Assembly (NCBI RefSeq): GCF_001982605.1
Contig: NZ_MLCN01000017.1
Location: 62,001-126,000 of the forward strand
Direction: 5' to 3'
DNA: 64,000 nucleotides
Origin: Alkanindiges hydrocarboniclasticus
Lineage (GTDB): Bacteria > Pseudomonadota > Gammaproteobacteria > Pseudomonadales > Moraxellaceae
The translations under genes were made by a program, and so were the position numbers. Every line of letters starts with the position of its first letter. The first letter of the stretch is position 1. The notes under the pieces are model-generated. The model was not told the DNA's origin and made no database searches. It was given only the letters and a program-made list of their open reading frames with translations. Shown piece by piece: positions 1 to 8,504 of this stretch.

Positions 1-33
1 TTCACTGCTTTTATCTTCCTTTTCTTGTTCCAC
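1..33 (-). CDS. 5' end of a gene running off the left edge (partial, tentative)
   Basis: On the minus strand an AAGGA Shine-Dalgarno-like stretch (about positions 41-46) is followed after seven bases by GTG at 33-31 and an open frame MEQEKEDKSSE to the window edge. An ATG at 38-36 opens another frame but sits only two bases from the AAGGA, so the GTG frame is preferred. Only eleven codons are visible and no function can be assigned. If real, the gene is divergent from mutS and shares the AT-rich 34-238 spacer. Confidence 0.3.
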   Translation of the reverse strand, partial: MEQEKEDKSSE

Positions 34-238
34 TGCATATTCCTTTTTATTAACACGCCTAAATTTGATAAAATAACGTATGAATGCAATACAGCGTAAT
101 TTCCAGAATTCGATAACTTTATTTCACCTTGGCAAAATATATTTTTCTAAATTCATAGGGGTTATTGTCAAATACTTATGGAAATTAACCGATGCATCAT
201 TTGCTATTTTTTGTTGTTTCCAGAGGACTTTATAATCC

Positions 239-2875
239 GTGAACGCCACGAATCCCATGCTTGATATCAGTTCACACACGCCCATGATGCAGCAGTACCT
301 GACGGTCAAACAGCAATATGCGCATGCCTTGGTGTTTTACCGTATGGGTGATTTTTATGAGCTGTTTTTTGAGGATGCCCATCGCGCGGTCAAGCTGCTA
401 GGCATTACCCTGACCCATCGCGGCAAAAGTAATGGCCAGCCAATTCCCATGGCAGGCGTGCCTTACCATGCGGCTGAAAGCTATCTGGCAAGGCTGGTCA
501 AGGCCGGTGAAACCATTGCCATTTGTGAACAGGTGGGAGAGGTTACTGGCAAAGGTCCGGTTGATCGGCAAGTGGTGCGGATTTTAACACCGGGCACGCT
601 CACCGATGACGCACTGTTGCCCAGCCATCAAAGTGCAAGTTTAGCAGCCTTGTGTTTTGATAAGGATAAAGTGGGCATTGCGGTGCTTGAGCTGAGTTCA
701 GGGCAGTTTCTGGTACAGGAAATGCCACTGGATTATTTGCGGCTTGGCATTGAGCTGGCCCGTCTGGCCCCAGCCGAAATTTTAATTAGTGAAGATGTTG
801 AAAATACCGCCACGGTTAAACAATTGCGTCAGGATATTGAAACGCCTTTAACCCGCCGCCCGAATGTGGATTTTCATCCCGGCAATGCTGCCGATGTGTT
901 ATGCCGACAATTTAAGGTGAGTACGCTGGCCGGATTTGGCGTTGAGCATTTAAAACTGGCTCAAGCGGCGGCGGCGGCCCTGCTGCATTATGCCAGTGAA
1001 ACCCAAAAAACCAGCCTGCCGCACATCCAGCGTATTCGTGTGGAAAGCATGGATGCCTTTATTGCGCTTGATCCGGTTACCCGGCGCAATCTGGAAATTA
1101 CCGAACCCCTGTTTGAGCATGGCACGTCCCTGCTTAAACTGGTAGACCGTTGCCAAACCGTCATGGGTTCACGCCTGCTGGCCCGCCACCTGATGCAGCC
1201 ACTGCGTGATACCAAGCTACTGGAACAACGACAAGATGCCATTGACGACATCTTAAAAGGTTATCATGAAGAAGCCATCCGCGTGGCGCTGTCCAGCATT
1301 GGCGATATTGAACGGGTACTGGGACGTATTGCACTGAATACGGCACGTCCGCGTGATCTGGTCATGCTCCGCCAAGCTTGTGCGCAGTTACCATTTGTTC
1401 ACCACGCCCTGCACCCCGCCCTGCATCCAAAAAGTCTGGTACTCAGCCAGCTTGCCAGCCAATTGGGCAGCTTTAACCATGTATTTGACTTGCTCAAGCA
1501 GGCCGTGGTTGAAATACCACCGGTGCTACTGCGTGAAGGTGGCGTGATTGCAGCAGGTTTTGATAGCGAACTGGATGAACTACGCCAGATTCGCGACCAT
1601 GCCAACCAGTTTTTGCTGGATATGGAACAGCGCGAACGTGAAAACACCGGTATTGCCACCCTGAAGATTGGCTATAACCGGGTTAGTGGTTATTACATTG
1701 AACTGACTCGCGCGCAAAGTGAGTCGGCACCCGCACACTTTATTCGCAGGCAAACCCTGAAAAATGTTGAGCGCTACATTACGCCAGAGCTTAAAACCTT
1801 TGAAGATAAAGTACTGTCCAGTGAATCACGTGCCCTAAACCGCGAAAAGCAGTTATTTGATCATCTACTGGATACACTGCGTCAGGAACTGGCGGCGCTA
1901 CAAGGCATGAGTGCCGCTGTTGCCGAGCTGGATGTACTGGCCAACTGGGCGGCCCAAGCCCGTAACCGCCAGTGGATACGCCCTACCTTCCAGCCCGAAT
2001 GCGGTATTGATATTCAGGCCGGACGCCATCCGGTAGTGGAGTCATTAATCCAGGCTTCGTTTACGCCCAACGATGTCAATTTAAATGAAAAACACCGGCT
2101 TGCCTTAATTACCGGCCCCAATATGGGGGGCAAGTCCACTTACATGCGGCAAACTGCGCTCATTTGCATTCTGGCCTATTGCGGCAGTTTTGTGCCTGCC
2201 AAACAAGCCAAGCTTGGCCCGATTGACCGGATTTTTACCCGGATTGGCTCTGCTGATGACCTCTCCAGCGGCAAGTCAACCTTCATGGTGGAAATGACTG
2301 AAACTGCCCAAATCCTGCATCATGCCACCAGTCATTCACTGGTCTTGATGGATGAAGTAGGCCGTGGTACCAGCACTTATGACGGCTTGTCGCTGGCGTG
2401 GGCCTGTGTGCTGGATCTGGCCAAGCGTATTCAATGCCTATGCCTGTTTGCTACGCATTATTTTGAGCTGACTGAACTGGGCCAGCAGGCCGGTATTGAC
2501 AACTATCATGTGGCCGCCAAGGAAATTAATGGCGACCTGATTTTATTGCATCAGGTACGTAGCGGCCCAGCCAGTCAAAGCCATGGCATACAGGTGGCCA
2601 AGCTGGCCGGTATTCCGGCATCCGTGCTGAAAGAAGCCCAGCAGCGCCTGAAAATTCTGGAGCGTCAGCAAAGTAAATATATTGGCACTGCCCATCAAAA
2701 TGACCTGTTTGATTTTGATACCGCGCCAGAACACATTGTGGTAGAGCCGCAAATCCAGATTGTTGAAGTGGAAAAACCATCACCCGTGCTGGAGCAACTA
2801 CAACAAACAGACGTTGATAATCTGACACCACGGCAGGCACTTGAGCTGTTGTATGCGTTGAAACAATTAATTTAA
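239..2875 (+). CDS. mutS: DNA mismatch repair protein MutS
   Basis: MutS recognises mispaired bases and small loops and, with MutL, starts methyl-directed or strand-directed mismatch repair in the cytoplasm. The 878-residue length is normal. The mismatch-reading Phe-x-Glu is visible as F39-Y40-E41 in GDFYELF; the C-terminal ABC-type ATPase has Walker [10 protein letters not shown] (G626-T634) and Walker [13 protein letters not shown] (D705-E706). The start is a GTG at 239 preceded by AGAGGA at 222-227; an in-frame ATG at 257 is a possible alternative but lacks a better ribosome site. It is monocistronic, with a hairpin terminator directly after the stop. Adjacent fdxA is the usual neighbour in Acinetobacter-type genomes. 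Identification is secure. Confidence 0.98.
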   Translation: MNATNPMLDISSHTPMMQQYLTVKQQYAHALVFYRMGDFYELFFEDAHRAVKLLGITLTHRGKSNGQPIPMAGVPYHAAESYLARLVKAGETIAICEQVGEVTGKGPVDRQVVRILTPGTLTDDALLPSHQSASLAALCFDKDKVGIAVLELSSGQFLVQEMPLDYLRLGIELARLAPAEILISEDVENTATVKQLRQDIETPLTRRPNVDFHPGNAADVLCRQFKVSTLAGFGVEHLKLAQAAAAALLHYASETQKTSLPHIQRIRVESMDAFIALDPVTRRNLEITEPLFEHGTSLLKLVDRCQTVMGSRLLARHLMQPLRDTKLLEQRQDAIDDILKGYHEEAIRVALSSIGDIERVLGRIALNTARPRDLVMLRQACAQLPFVHHALHPALHPKSLVLSQLASQLGSFNHVFDLLKQAVVEIPPVLLREGGVIAAGFDSELDELRQIRDHANQFLLDMEQRERENTGIATLKIGYNRVSGYYIELTRAQSESAPAHFIRRQTLKNVERYITPELKTFEDKVLSSESRALNREKQLFDHLLDTLRQELAALQGMSAAVAELDVLANWAAQARNRQWIRPTFQPECGIDIQAGRHPVVESLIQASFTPNDVNLNEKHRLALITGPNMGGKSTYMRQTALICILAYCGSFVPAKQAKLGPIDRIFTRIGSADDLSSGKSTFMVEMTETAQILHHATSHSLVLMDEVGRGTSTYDGLSLAWACVLDLAKRIQCLCLFATHYFELTELGQQAGIDNYHVAAKEINGDLILLHQVRSGPASQSHGIQVAKLAGIPASVLKEAQQRLKILERQQSKYIGTAHQNDLFDFDTAPEHIVVEPQIQIVEVEKPSPVLEQLQQTDVDNLTPRQALELLYALKQLI

Positions 2876-2880
2876 AATTT

Positions 2881-2930
2881 AAAGCTCACTAACAGAGAAT
2901 AAAGCAATAACTGCTAGTGGGCTTTATATA
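2881..2930 (+). terminator. terminator after mutS
   Basis: Arms at 2881-2891 and 2915-2925 pair over 11 bp with one G-U pair, around a 23-base loop, and are followed by TATATATA. It lies six bases after the mutS stop. The long loop and lack of a pure T-run make it a weaker terminator than others in the window. Confidence 0.55.
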
Positions 2931-2985
2931 TAAGCCTTATAAATATAAAATGTTATTAATTATAAGAAATATAAATTAAATTTAG

Positions 2986-3012
2986 GATAAATCATAACTA
3001 TGAGGATTTATC
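2986..3012 (+). promoter_or_regulatory. 5' UTR hairpin overlapping the ribosome site of the first fdxA
   Basis: GATAAATC (2986-2993) and GATTTATC (3005-3012) are perfect inverted repeats separated by 11 bases. The presumed Shine-Dalgarno GAGGA (3002-3006) lies in the loop and first bases of the right arm, and the ATG follows at 3014. Folding would therefore compete with ribosome binding. The second fdxA copy has a completely different leader. The regulatory role is inference. Confidence 0.4.
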
Positions 3013-3013
3013 T

Positions 3014-3337
3014 ATGACCTTTGTTGTCACCGAAAACTGTATTAAATGTAAATATCAGGACTGCGTTGAAGTTTGCCCAGTCGATTGTTTCTATGAAGGC
3101 CCTAATTTTCTGGTGATCAATCCGGATGAATGTATTGATTGTAATTTGTGTGTAGCAGAATGTCCGGCCAATGCCATTTTCTCAGAAGATGAGCTGCCGG
3201 CAGGTCAGGAAGTATTTATCGAAATCAACGCCGACCTGTCACAAAAATGGCCCAACATTACCCAGATTGGTGATCAGCCTGATGACCGTGAAGAATGGAA
3301 TGGCAAGCCAGACAAGCTACAGTATTTAATTCGCTGA
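3014..3337 (+). CDS. fdxA: FdxA-type seven-iron ferredoxin, copy 1 (variant)
   Basis: A 107-residue ferredoxin of the Azotobacter FdI type, carrying one 3Fe-4S and one 4Fe-4S cluster and moving electrons at low potential in the cytoplasm. The N-terminal [17 protein letters not shown] motif and the second motif C40-x2-C43-x2-C46-x3-C50 are all present. Compared with the family and with copy 2 just downstream, the second motif reads [10 protein letters not shown] instead of [10 protein letters not shown], and the C-terminus reads YLIR instead of YLER. All cluster cysteines are kept, so the protein is probably functional, perhaps with a shifted redox potential. DNA outside the two variant patches is almost identical to copy 2. 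It sits in an AT-rich leader with a hairpin at the ribosome site and has no clear terminator. Confidence 0.93.
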   Translation: MTFVVTENCIKCKYQDCVEVCPVDCFYEGPNFLVINPDECIDCNLCVAECPANAIFSEDELPAGQEVFIEINADLSQKWPNITQIGDQPDDREEWNGKPDKLQYLIR

Positions 3338-3343
3338 GAACAT

Positions 3344-3367
3344 GGATCGACCTTGAAAAGGTGATCC
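3344..3367 (+). other. hairpin after fdxA copy 1
   Basis: GGATC-ACCTT and AAGGTGATCC pair with a single bulged G and a three-base loop six bases after the copy 1 stop. There is no T-run, so it is more likely a 3' stabiliser or chance structure than an intrinsic terminator. Confidence 0.3.
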
Positions 3368-3467
3368 TACTTCGCTTTATCATTACTAAATTCATTGTCA
3401 AATCAGTTAATTTGGCTACTGCTTTCACTTAACATGCTTAATATATAAATAATATCACTAAAAGGAA

Positions 3468-3497
3468 TTGTTACTGACAGGCAAAAGCGCCTAAAAT
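3468..3497 (+). promoter_or_regulatory. putative sigma-70 promoter of fdxA copy 2
   Basis: TTGTTA (3468-3473) and TAAAAT (3492-3497) are spaced by 18 bp and end 42 bases before the copy 2 ATG. This gives copy 2 its own promoter, independent of copy 1. Called from consensus match only. Confidence 0.4.
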
Positions 3498-3539
3498 AGC
3501 GCCCAATTGCTAACATCATGTTGTAGGGTAGCTGTCGCC

Positions 3540-3863
3540 ATGACCTTTGTTGTCACCGAAAACTGTATTAAATGTAAATATCAGGACTGCGTTGAAGTTT
3601 GCCCAGTCGATTGTTTCTATGAAGGCCCTAATTTTCTGGTGATCAATCCGGATGAATGTATTGACTGCGCGCTGTGTGAACCAGAGTGCCCGGCCAATGC
3701 CATTTTCTCAGAGGATGAGCTGCCGGCAGGTCAGGAAGTATTTATCGAAATCAACGCCGACCTGTCACAAAAATGGCCCAACATTACCCAGATTGGTGAT
3801 CAGCCTGATGACCGTGAAGAATGGAATGGCAAGCCAGACAAGCTACAATATCTGGAACGCTAA
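3540..3863 (+). CDS. fdxA: FdxA-type seven-iron ferredoxin, copy 2 (canonical)
   Basis: Same 107-residue ferredoxin family as copy 1, with the canonical second cluster motif [13 protein letters not shown] and C-terminal YLER. The frame is open from 3507, but homology to copy 1 and to the family begins at the ATG at 3540, which has an AGGGTA ribosome-site-like stretch upstream. The first 125 bases are identical to copy 1 including silent positions; ten differences fall in 27 bases around the second cluster motif, one lies just after, and a last group is at the C-terminus. Identity begins exactly at the ATG and the two leaders are unrelated. This copy has its own promoter and a strong terminator, and is probably the ancestral housekeeping gene. 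Confidence 0.95.
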   Translation: MTFVVTENCIKCKYQDCVEVCPVDCFYEGPNFLVINPDECIDCALCEPECPANAIFSEDELPAGQEVFIEINADLSQKWPNITQIGDQPDDREEWNGKPDKLQYLER

Positions 3864-3892
3864 ACGATCTGGATTGCGGATTTTTCCAGCTC

Positions 3893-3922
3893 AAAAGCTC
3901 GCCCACAGCGGGCTTTTTTGTT
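3893..3922 (+). terminator. rho-independent terminator of fdxA copy 2
   Basis: AAAAGCTCGC (3893-3902) pairs with GCGGGCTTTT (3908-3917) around a five-base loop, followed by further T residues. One G-U pair. Classic form, 29 bases after the stop. Confidence 0.85.
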
Positions 3923-4059
3923 TTAGTCCTCTTGATAAACCTACACACTGTGAATTGTTTTTTACAAAATTCTGGTGCAATGCAGGCTTGCAAAATCCTC
4001 TGGTTGTTACAATATAACATCGACCAGTTTAAAAATTATTTCATGAACAAGGAGTGCCA

Positions 4060-4815
4060 ATGCTACAGCAGACCAAGGCGGGTTTTCCACAGCTTCGTTG
4101 GTTGTTCCTGTTGTCCTTGATGCCATTACTGGGAAGCTGTATCAATCCGCCTGCAAAAAAACCGCTGGTACACACGCAGGTGACCCGGCCTACTCAGCCT
4201 TTAAAAATTAATAAACTGCCGCCAGAGCTTATGATTGAGCAAAATACTCACTGGCACCGTGCACCACCCTCCAGCTATAACCAGTGGTTAAATGAAGGTT
4301 CACACAAGCAACAGGTGAACCGCTACCATAATTACCTGATTCGCCACGATGCCAGCCGGGCAGCGCCCATGTTTGAACTGCTCAAAAGTGCGCGAGACTG
4401 GGAGCGTTGTGGCCGTGAACCCTATGCCGTGCCATCCAGTGAGCTGTGGGATAACCTGCTACCTACCTTGAAAGTACTGCAACAATTGCAGGATCAGAAA
4501 ATTCTGGATGATATTGAAGTCACCTCAGTCTATCGCGATGCTGAATTGAACCAGTGTGCCAATGGCAGTCCCGGCAGCAAGCATGTACATAACTCAGCAC
4601 TGGATTTCCGTATTGGCAGTGAAAATCCGGATATTGGTGAGCTGGAAAAAATTGCCCGTGCCAAGTATCAGTTATGCAGATACTGGCAAAATAACGGCCA
4701 GCGCCTGAATATGGGGCTTGGCTTGTATGCCAGTGGCCAGATCCACATTGATACCCAGGGTTTTAGAACGTGGGGGCCAGATCATACCCATAACAGCTCA
4801 ATCTGCCCAAGCTAG
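4060..4815 (+). CDS. Lipoprotein with peptidase M15-like (D-Ala carboxypeptidase-type) domain
   Basis: A 251-residue predicted outer- or inner-membrane lipoprotein: hydrophobic signal segment ending in lipobox LLGSC with C27. The second half carries M15-type zinc-site features: SKHVHNSALDFRI (the S-x-H-x(4)-A-x-D pattern) and a later QIHID, with VTSVYRDAELN upstream resembling the 'S-x-Y-R' segment of these peptidases. Known relatives cleave D-Ala or other stem-peptide bonds in peptidoglycan; the substrate here is unknown. An upstream GTG at 4054 overlaps the AAGGAG ribosome site, so ATG 4060 is the start. Single gene, convergent with yigZ. Confidence 0.75.
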   Translation: MLQQTKAGFPQLRWLFLLSLMPLLGSCINPPAKKPLVHTQVTRPTQPLKINKLPPELMIEQNTHWHRAPPSSYNQWLNEGSHKQQVNRYHNYLIRHDASRAAPMFELLKSARDWERCGREPYAVPSSELWDNLLPTLKVLQQLQDQKILDDIEVTSVYRDAELNQCANGSPGSKHVHNSALDFRIGSENPDIGELEKIARAKYQLCRYWQNNGQRLNMGLGLYASGQIHIDTQGFRTWGPDHTHNSSICPS

Positions 4816-4898
4816 CTAAAATGTCATAACATCGTCATTACATTTATAAGTGTTCATAGTTAAAAATGGCATTCAAATTATTTTTTGATAAATAAACA

Positions 4899-4939
4899 GC
4901 GTAGTGGCTTAGGAATTTTTTAGCTTACTGCGCCTTTTT
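4899..4939 (+). terminator. terminator after the M15-like lipoprotein gene
   Basis: Arms 4899-4910 and 4922-4933 pair imperfectly (G-U pairs, one bulge) and are followed by CTTTTTATAT. It lies between two convergent genes and could serve both. Confidence 0.5.
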
Positions 4940-4983
4940 ATATAGTGATCAACATTGTTTAACCTACTTTAATTTAATGAGTA

Positions 4984-5574
4984 TTAAGTCTTTTTAATTA
5001 CTAAACTTTCCCGTCCAGCGGTCATGGCCTGCAACCAGCCATTAAACTCATCCTTAAACGCTGCTGCAATGTTTATCTCAAGCTGAATCCCTTTTGCATC
5101 ATAATGCTGCTGCACAATGTGCACCTCATGGCTTTTAAGGTAATGCTCTACCCGCGCCCATTCGGCAAAACTCACAAAGAAACTGGCCTGTAATGTTTTT
5201 ACCAGTTTTATCTTGCTGGCTGCCTGTAAACAAAGTTGCGCTGTGCCAGCATAGGCACGCACCAGTCCGCCAGTACCCAGTTTTACCCCACCATACCAGC
5301 GATTCACCAGCACAATGACATTGTCCAGTTGCTGGCCTTCAATCACGGCCAGAATGGGTCTACCCGCTGTGCCACTGGGTTCACCATCATCGTTGACCCG
5401 GCTTTGGCTATTGATTTTCCATGCCCAGCATTGATGTGTGGTACTGGCATCATGCTGCTGGGCCAGAAATTCCTGTGCCTGCTCGACTGATAAAACAGGT
5501 GCCGCAATAGCAGTAAAACGGCTTTTTTTAATGTCCTGCTGAGCGCTAACAGTATTGGAAATAGTAAAATTCAT
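4984..5574 (-). CDS. yigZ: YigZ/IMPACT family protein
   Basis: A 196-residue member of the UPF0029/IMPACT family. The diagnostic segments DDGEPSGTAGRPIL and VNRWYGGVKLGTGGLVRAYA are both visible in the N-terminal ribosomal-protein-S5-like fold, followed by the smaller C-terminal ferredoxin-like domain. Eukaryotic IMPACT modulates translation control through GCN1; the bacterial role is not settled. ATG start at 5574. Single gene, no operon partner apparent. Confidence 0.9.
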   Translation of the reverse strand: MNFTISNTVSAQQDIKKSRFTAIAAPVLSVEQAQEFLAQQHDASTTHQCWAWKINSQSRVNDDGEPSGTAGRPILAVIEGQQLDNVIVLVNRWYGGVKLGTGGLVRAYAGTAQLCLQAASKIKLVKTLQASFFVSFAEWARVEHYLKSHEVHIVQQHYDAKGIQLEINIAAAFKDEFNGWLQAMTAGRESLVIKKT

Positions 5575-5635
5575 GGCTACAAACTATGCGAAGTACAGGA
5601 TAACAATATCTGATGATTCATCTTAGCCCAGACGC

Positions 5636-5806
5636 TCACCCTTGATAAAACAAATTGCAATTAAAATAACTGACCAGCATCACCCAGCCTTGCCATGCCA
5701 CCGGTAAGCCCCAACCCAAGCCATAGGGTTTAGCAGGAAACCAGATGTTTTCTTTTTTAGATTTTTTAGAATCATTAACCGTCTCATCCTGTTGGATTGG
5801 CTGTGT
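5636..5806 (-). pseudogene. Remnant of a small membrane protein gene
   Basis: The minus strand has an open frame between stops reading ...SKKENIWFPAKPYGLGWGLPV.. followed by WQGWVMLVSYF, which resembles a family of roughly 100-residue multi-pass membrane proteins with a 'WFPAK-YGWGWGLP-WQGW' signature (family recalled, not searched). There is no ATG, GTG or TTG start in frame before the motif, and the hydrophobic continuation (ILIAICFIKGERLG) lies in another frame, so both start loss and a frameshift are indicated. It occupies the otherwise geneless 5575-5941 spacer. Confidence 0.4.
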
Positions 5807-5941
5807 TCATTATGAATTATTGAAGCCTTATACTTTATAAAGGCATGCCTTGAATCAACCAGCATCCATCTTCAAGAGGTAAACGATCTAAAAATCCAGT
5901 ACAATGCGCGCATCTTTTTGCCAGTAGCTAATCGTTTTGCC

Positions 5942-6718
5942 ATGACGCAGCCTTCGATCCAATCCGAACAACAGCATTTAGAACCTATGCAGCTTGCCGA
6001 CCAGCCAGATGGGAATGATCAGGCTGAACATGCGCAGGACAATAAAAATGGTAAGGAACACCGTTCTGTACTGACCTTCATGCGTCGCTCATCGCCATTA
6101 AATACCTCACAAACACAGGCACTGCAAGACTACCAGCACCTGATTGTTGAAGGGCCTGTGCATGATGCCCGTCAACTGTTTAAGAATCCAGAACACCCGC
6201 TCACCGTAGAAATTGGCTTTGGCATGGGCCGTTCACTGGTATTAATGGCACAGGCTGCTCCAGAACGTAACTTTCTGGGGATTGAAGTGCATGTACCGGG
6301 CATTGCCCAGTGTGTGTATGAAGCGGGTATGGCGGGCCTCACCAATTTGCGGGTAATGGATGCGGATGCGCTGGAAGTGCTAAAAGGCTTGCCGGATGGA
6401 TCAATTGACCGCCTGCAATTGTATTTCCCTGATCCCTGGCAAAAGAAAAAACACTTTAAGCGCCGCTTTGTATCGCATGAACGCATGCCTTTGGTGGAAC
6501 AAAAGCTGGCAAAAGGTGGCTGGTTTCATGCCGCCACCGATTGGGAACATTATGCGACGTGGATGCTTGATGTCTTAGACAATCGGCCTGCCCTAAAAAA
6601 TGTCTATGGTAAGGGCAATGCGGCACCACGTCCTGACTGGCGGCCAGAAACCAAGTTTGAACGTCGTGGCCATGAAGCAGGCCATGGTGTCTGGGACTTT
6701 ATTTTTGAGAAAATCTAA
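5942..6718 (+). CDS. trmB: tRNA (guanine-N7-)-methyltransferase
   Basis: TrmB uses S-adenosylmethionine to make m7G46 in the tRNA variable loop. About 258 residues. The SAM-binding motif EIGFGMGRSLVLMA, the acidic NFLGIEVHVPG strand, the signature LYFPDPWQKKKHFKRRF and the C-terminal TKFERRGHEAGHGVWD are all present. The first 50-60 residues are a hydrophilic, probably disordered extension. The frame is open from a TTG at 5918, but ATG 5942 is preferred: a TACAAT -10-like hexamer at 5900-5905 would start transcription near 5912. Ribosome site is weak. A hypothetical gene follows within 25 bases and may be cotranscribed. Confidence 0.95.
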   Translation: MTQPSIQSEQQHLEPMQLADQPDGNDQAEHAQDNKNGKEHRSVLTFMRRSSPLNTSQTQALQDYQHLIVEGPVHDARQLFKNPEHPLTVEIGFGMGRSLVLMAQAAPERNFLGIEVHVPGIAQCVYEAGMAGLTNLRVMDADALEVLKGLPDGSIDRLQLYFPDPWQKKKHFKRRFVSHERMPLVEQKLAKGGWFHAATDWEHYATWMLDVLDNRPALKNVYGKGNAAPRPDWRPETKFERRGHEAGHGVWDFIFEKI

Positions 6719-6742
6719 TCTATTGGATTGGGCTATTTAAGC

Positions 6743-7135
6743 ATGTTTAACATGATGCAAAATAACTGGTTTAAGCCCAAAACTGCCTATATACAGGTGG
6801 TTAAAGACTGTTTCAGAATTTATTGCAGTGATAGCCAGCAGCTGTTTAGTGTCGAGGGTAAATTTTCACACCCCCGAATGCTGCTGGGAGATTTTTTACA
6901 GGCAGAACGTGCTCTTCAACAGCAAATCAAACAACAGTCTATATTTTCTGGCACAGCCCAGTACCGGGTAATTATTCATCCCAAAGAATTGCTGGATGGC
7001 GGCTTAAGTTATATCGAGCAACGTGCTTTTACCGAGCTGTTTAGCAGTCTTGGTTTTCGGGAAGTACGGCTGTGGCTGGGCCATGACTTATCCAGTGAGC
7101 AAATCGACCAGTTCGACTGGAAAGCCCGGAACTAG
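6743..7135 (+). CDS. Conserved-looking hypothetical protein after trmB
   Basis: About 131 residues from ATG 6743 (other starts at 6728, 6752 and 6755 are possible). I do not recognise the family. It has alternating beta strands (TAYIQVVKDCFRIYCS, QYRVIIHPKELLDGG) and ends in a helix/strand pair with REVRLWLGHDLSSEQI, which is reminiscent of actin-like/rod-complex C-terminal subdomains, but that is a weak impression. No signal peptide or membrane segment. It follows trmB closely and converges with the DUF2520 gene, from which it is separated by three bases. Confidence 0.7.
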   Translation: MFNMMQNNWFKPKTAYIQVVKDCFRIYCSDSQQLFSVEGKFSHPRMLLGDFLQAERALQQQIKQQSIFSGTAQYRVIIHPKELLDGGLSYIEQRAFTELFSSLGFREVRLWLGHDLSSEQIDQFDWKARN

Positions 7136-7138
7136 CCT

Positions 7139-7912
7139 TTAGGGCTTGGTATGCAATTGCATAATCCCTGCACTCAATAACTGGTACAGCTGCTGTAATT
7201 GCGGTTGGCTGTCCAGCATGTGCCGGTGCATATCCAGAATGCCCTGATCCTGCCGAACAGCCGGGCCAGTTTGCATCTCTATTGGTGCATGCTCCTGAAC
7301 TTTGGCTGCTGTTTCCAGAATAAGTGGCTTCAACAAATCAAATTCAACTCCCTGCCCGGTTAAGTAACCATCAGCCACACTATATAAGTAATTGGAAAAA
7401 TTACAGGCGATGACCGCCGCCAGATGCAGGCTGCGTCGCTGCTGTGTGCTGTAATGATAGACCTGTGGACTTAACTGCCGCGCCAATATATCCAGCTGCT
7501 GTAACACTTCTGCATGGCTACCCTCTAACAACAAAGGCACTTGCGCAAAATCTACGGCCTTGCCCTTGGAAAAGGTTTGTAAAGGATAAAACACACCATA
7601 ATACGGACTGCTGTGCTTGATGGCATCAAGCGCAGTACTGCCCGACGTATGCACAACAAGGCCATCAATATTCAGGCTAGCCAGTTGTTTGGCCACTTCG
7701 CCAATGGCACTATCCTTTACTGCAATCAGATACAGATCAGTCGGTTGCAGCTTTTTTAGTTGGTCAATAGGTTGCGCCTTTACCCGTTGTGCCAGCAGTT
7801 GGGCATTTTGGCAGTTTGGGCTATAGACTTGAACAATCTGATGCTTTAAATCATATAGGGCGCATGCTAAATGTGTGGCGACATTGCCACTACCAATCAG
7901 GCTAATTTTCAT
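7139..7912 (-). CDS. Rossmann-like / DUF2520 oxidoreductase-type protein
   Basis: A 257-residue protein with an N-terminal NAD(P)-binding fold (ISLIGSGNVATHLACAL, Gly-x-Gly-x-x-Ala type) and a C-terminal all-helical DUF2520 domain (SLHLAAVIACNFSNYLYSVAD), the architecture of relatives of ketopantoate/pyrroline-5-carboxylate-type reductases. Substrate unknown. Upstream GTG at 7927 is in frame, but ATG 7912 begins exactly at the Rossmann strand and has a GAAGAA-like ribosome site, so it is chosen. Single gene between two + strand genes. Confidence 0.85.
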   Translation of the reverse strand: MKISLIGSGNVATHLACALYDLKHQIVQVYSPNCQNAQLLAQRVKAQPIDQLKKLQPTDLYLIAVKDSAIGEVAKQLASLNIDGLVVHTSGSTALDAIKHSSPYYGVFYPLQTFSKGKAVDFAQVPLLLEGSHAEVLQQLDILARQLSPQVYHYSTQQRRSLHLAAVIACNFSNYLYSVADGYLTGQGVEFDLLKPLILETAAKVQEHAPIEMQTGPAVRQDQGILDMHRHMLDSQPQLQQLYQLLSAGIMQLHTKP

Positions 7913-7991
7913 TGGATATTTCTTCACCAGTTCAGTTTAGCTTTTACACTAGGATAATTTTACAGTGGGATCACTTCCGCTAGGAGCATCG

Positions 7992-8396
7992 ATGAATTTG
8001 CAGGCACAACAGATCACCACTTTAATTAGCCAAAGTGTACCATTATCGGATATGCAGGGCTTTTTTGTAGATAGCATCAATTTGCCTGAAGTTTGCTGCG
8101 TATTACCTTTTAAAAGCAGTCAAATCCGGCATGGCAATACCATTTCCGGGCCAATTTTAATGGCGATGGCTGATGCTGCCATGTATGCCCTCATGCTGGC
8201 TGTCGATGAAAAAAACCTGGCTTCGGTCACCCGTGATTTTCAGATTCATTTTTTAAGCCGCCCTGCGGCACAGGATTTAACCGCAATGGCTTATCTGGTG
8301 AAGGACAGCACCAAGCATGCGCTAATGCGGGTTGAAATTTTATCGGGTAAAAAACTGGTAGCGCATGCAACGGGAAGCTATGCGAAGCTGGGCTAA
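7992..8396 (+). CDS. PaaI-like hotdog thioesterase
   Basis: About 134 residues with the hotdog-fold thioesterase pattern: NTISGPILMAMADAAMYALM holds the helix with the active-site aspartate (MADAA), and strands VTRDFQIHFLSRP and ALMRVEILSGKKLVAHATGSY follow. Such enzymes hydrolyse acyl- or aryl-CoA thioesters; the substrate is not predictable. Start ATG 7992 has a TAGGAG ribosome site at 7981-7986, which rules out the upstream in-frame start at 7965. Monocistronic. Confidence 0.85.
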   Translation: MNLQAQQITTLISQSVPLSDMQGFFVDSINLPEVCCVLPFKSSQIRHGNTISGPILMAMADAAMYALMLAVDEKNLASVTRDFQIHFLSRPAAQDLTAMAYLVKDSTKHALMRVEILSGKKLVAHATGSYAKLG

Positions 8397-8504
8397 TTTT
8401 GCATTTGGTACGCAATATAAGTTGCCTGATAATTTCTGTACCAAGCCAGTTTTTTTGCTTATTTTCTATGCTAATCTGGCTTAAAACAAACAAGGAATGA
8501 CCTC

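Noticed and set aside
5680-5865. 61-codon minus-strand frame
   Set aside because: It is in a different frame from the recognisable membrane-protein remnant and has no homologous features itself.
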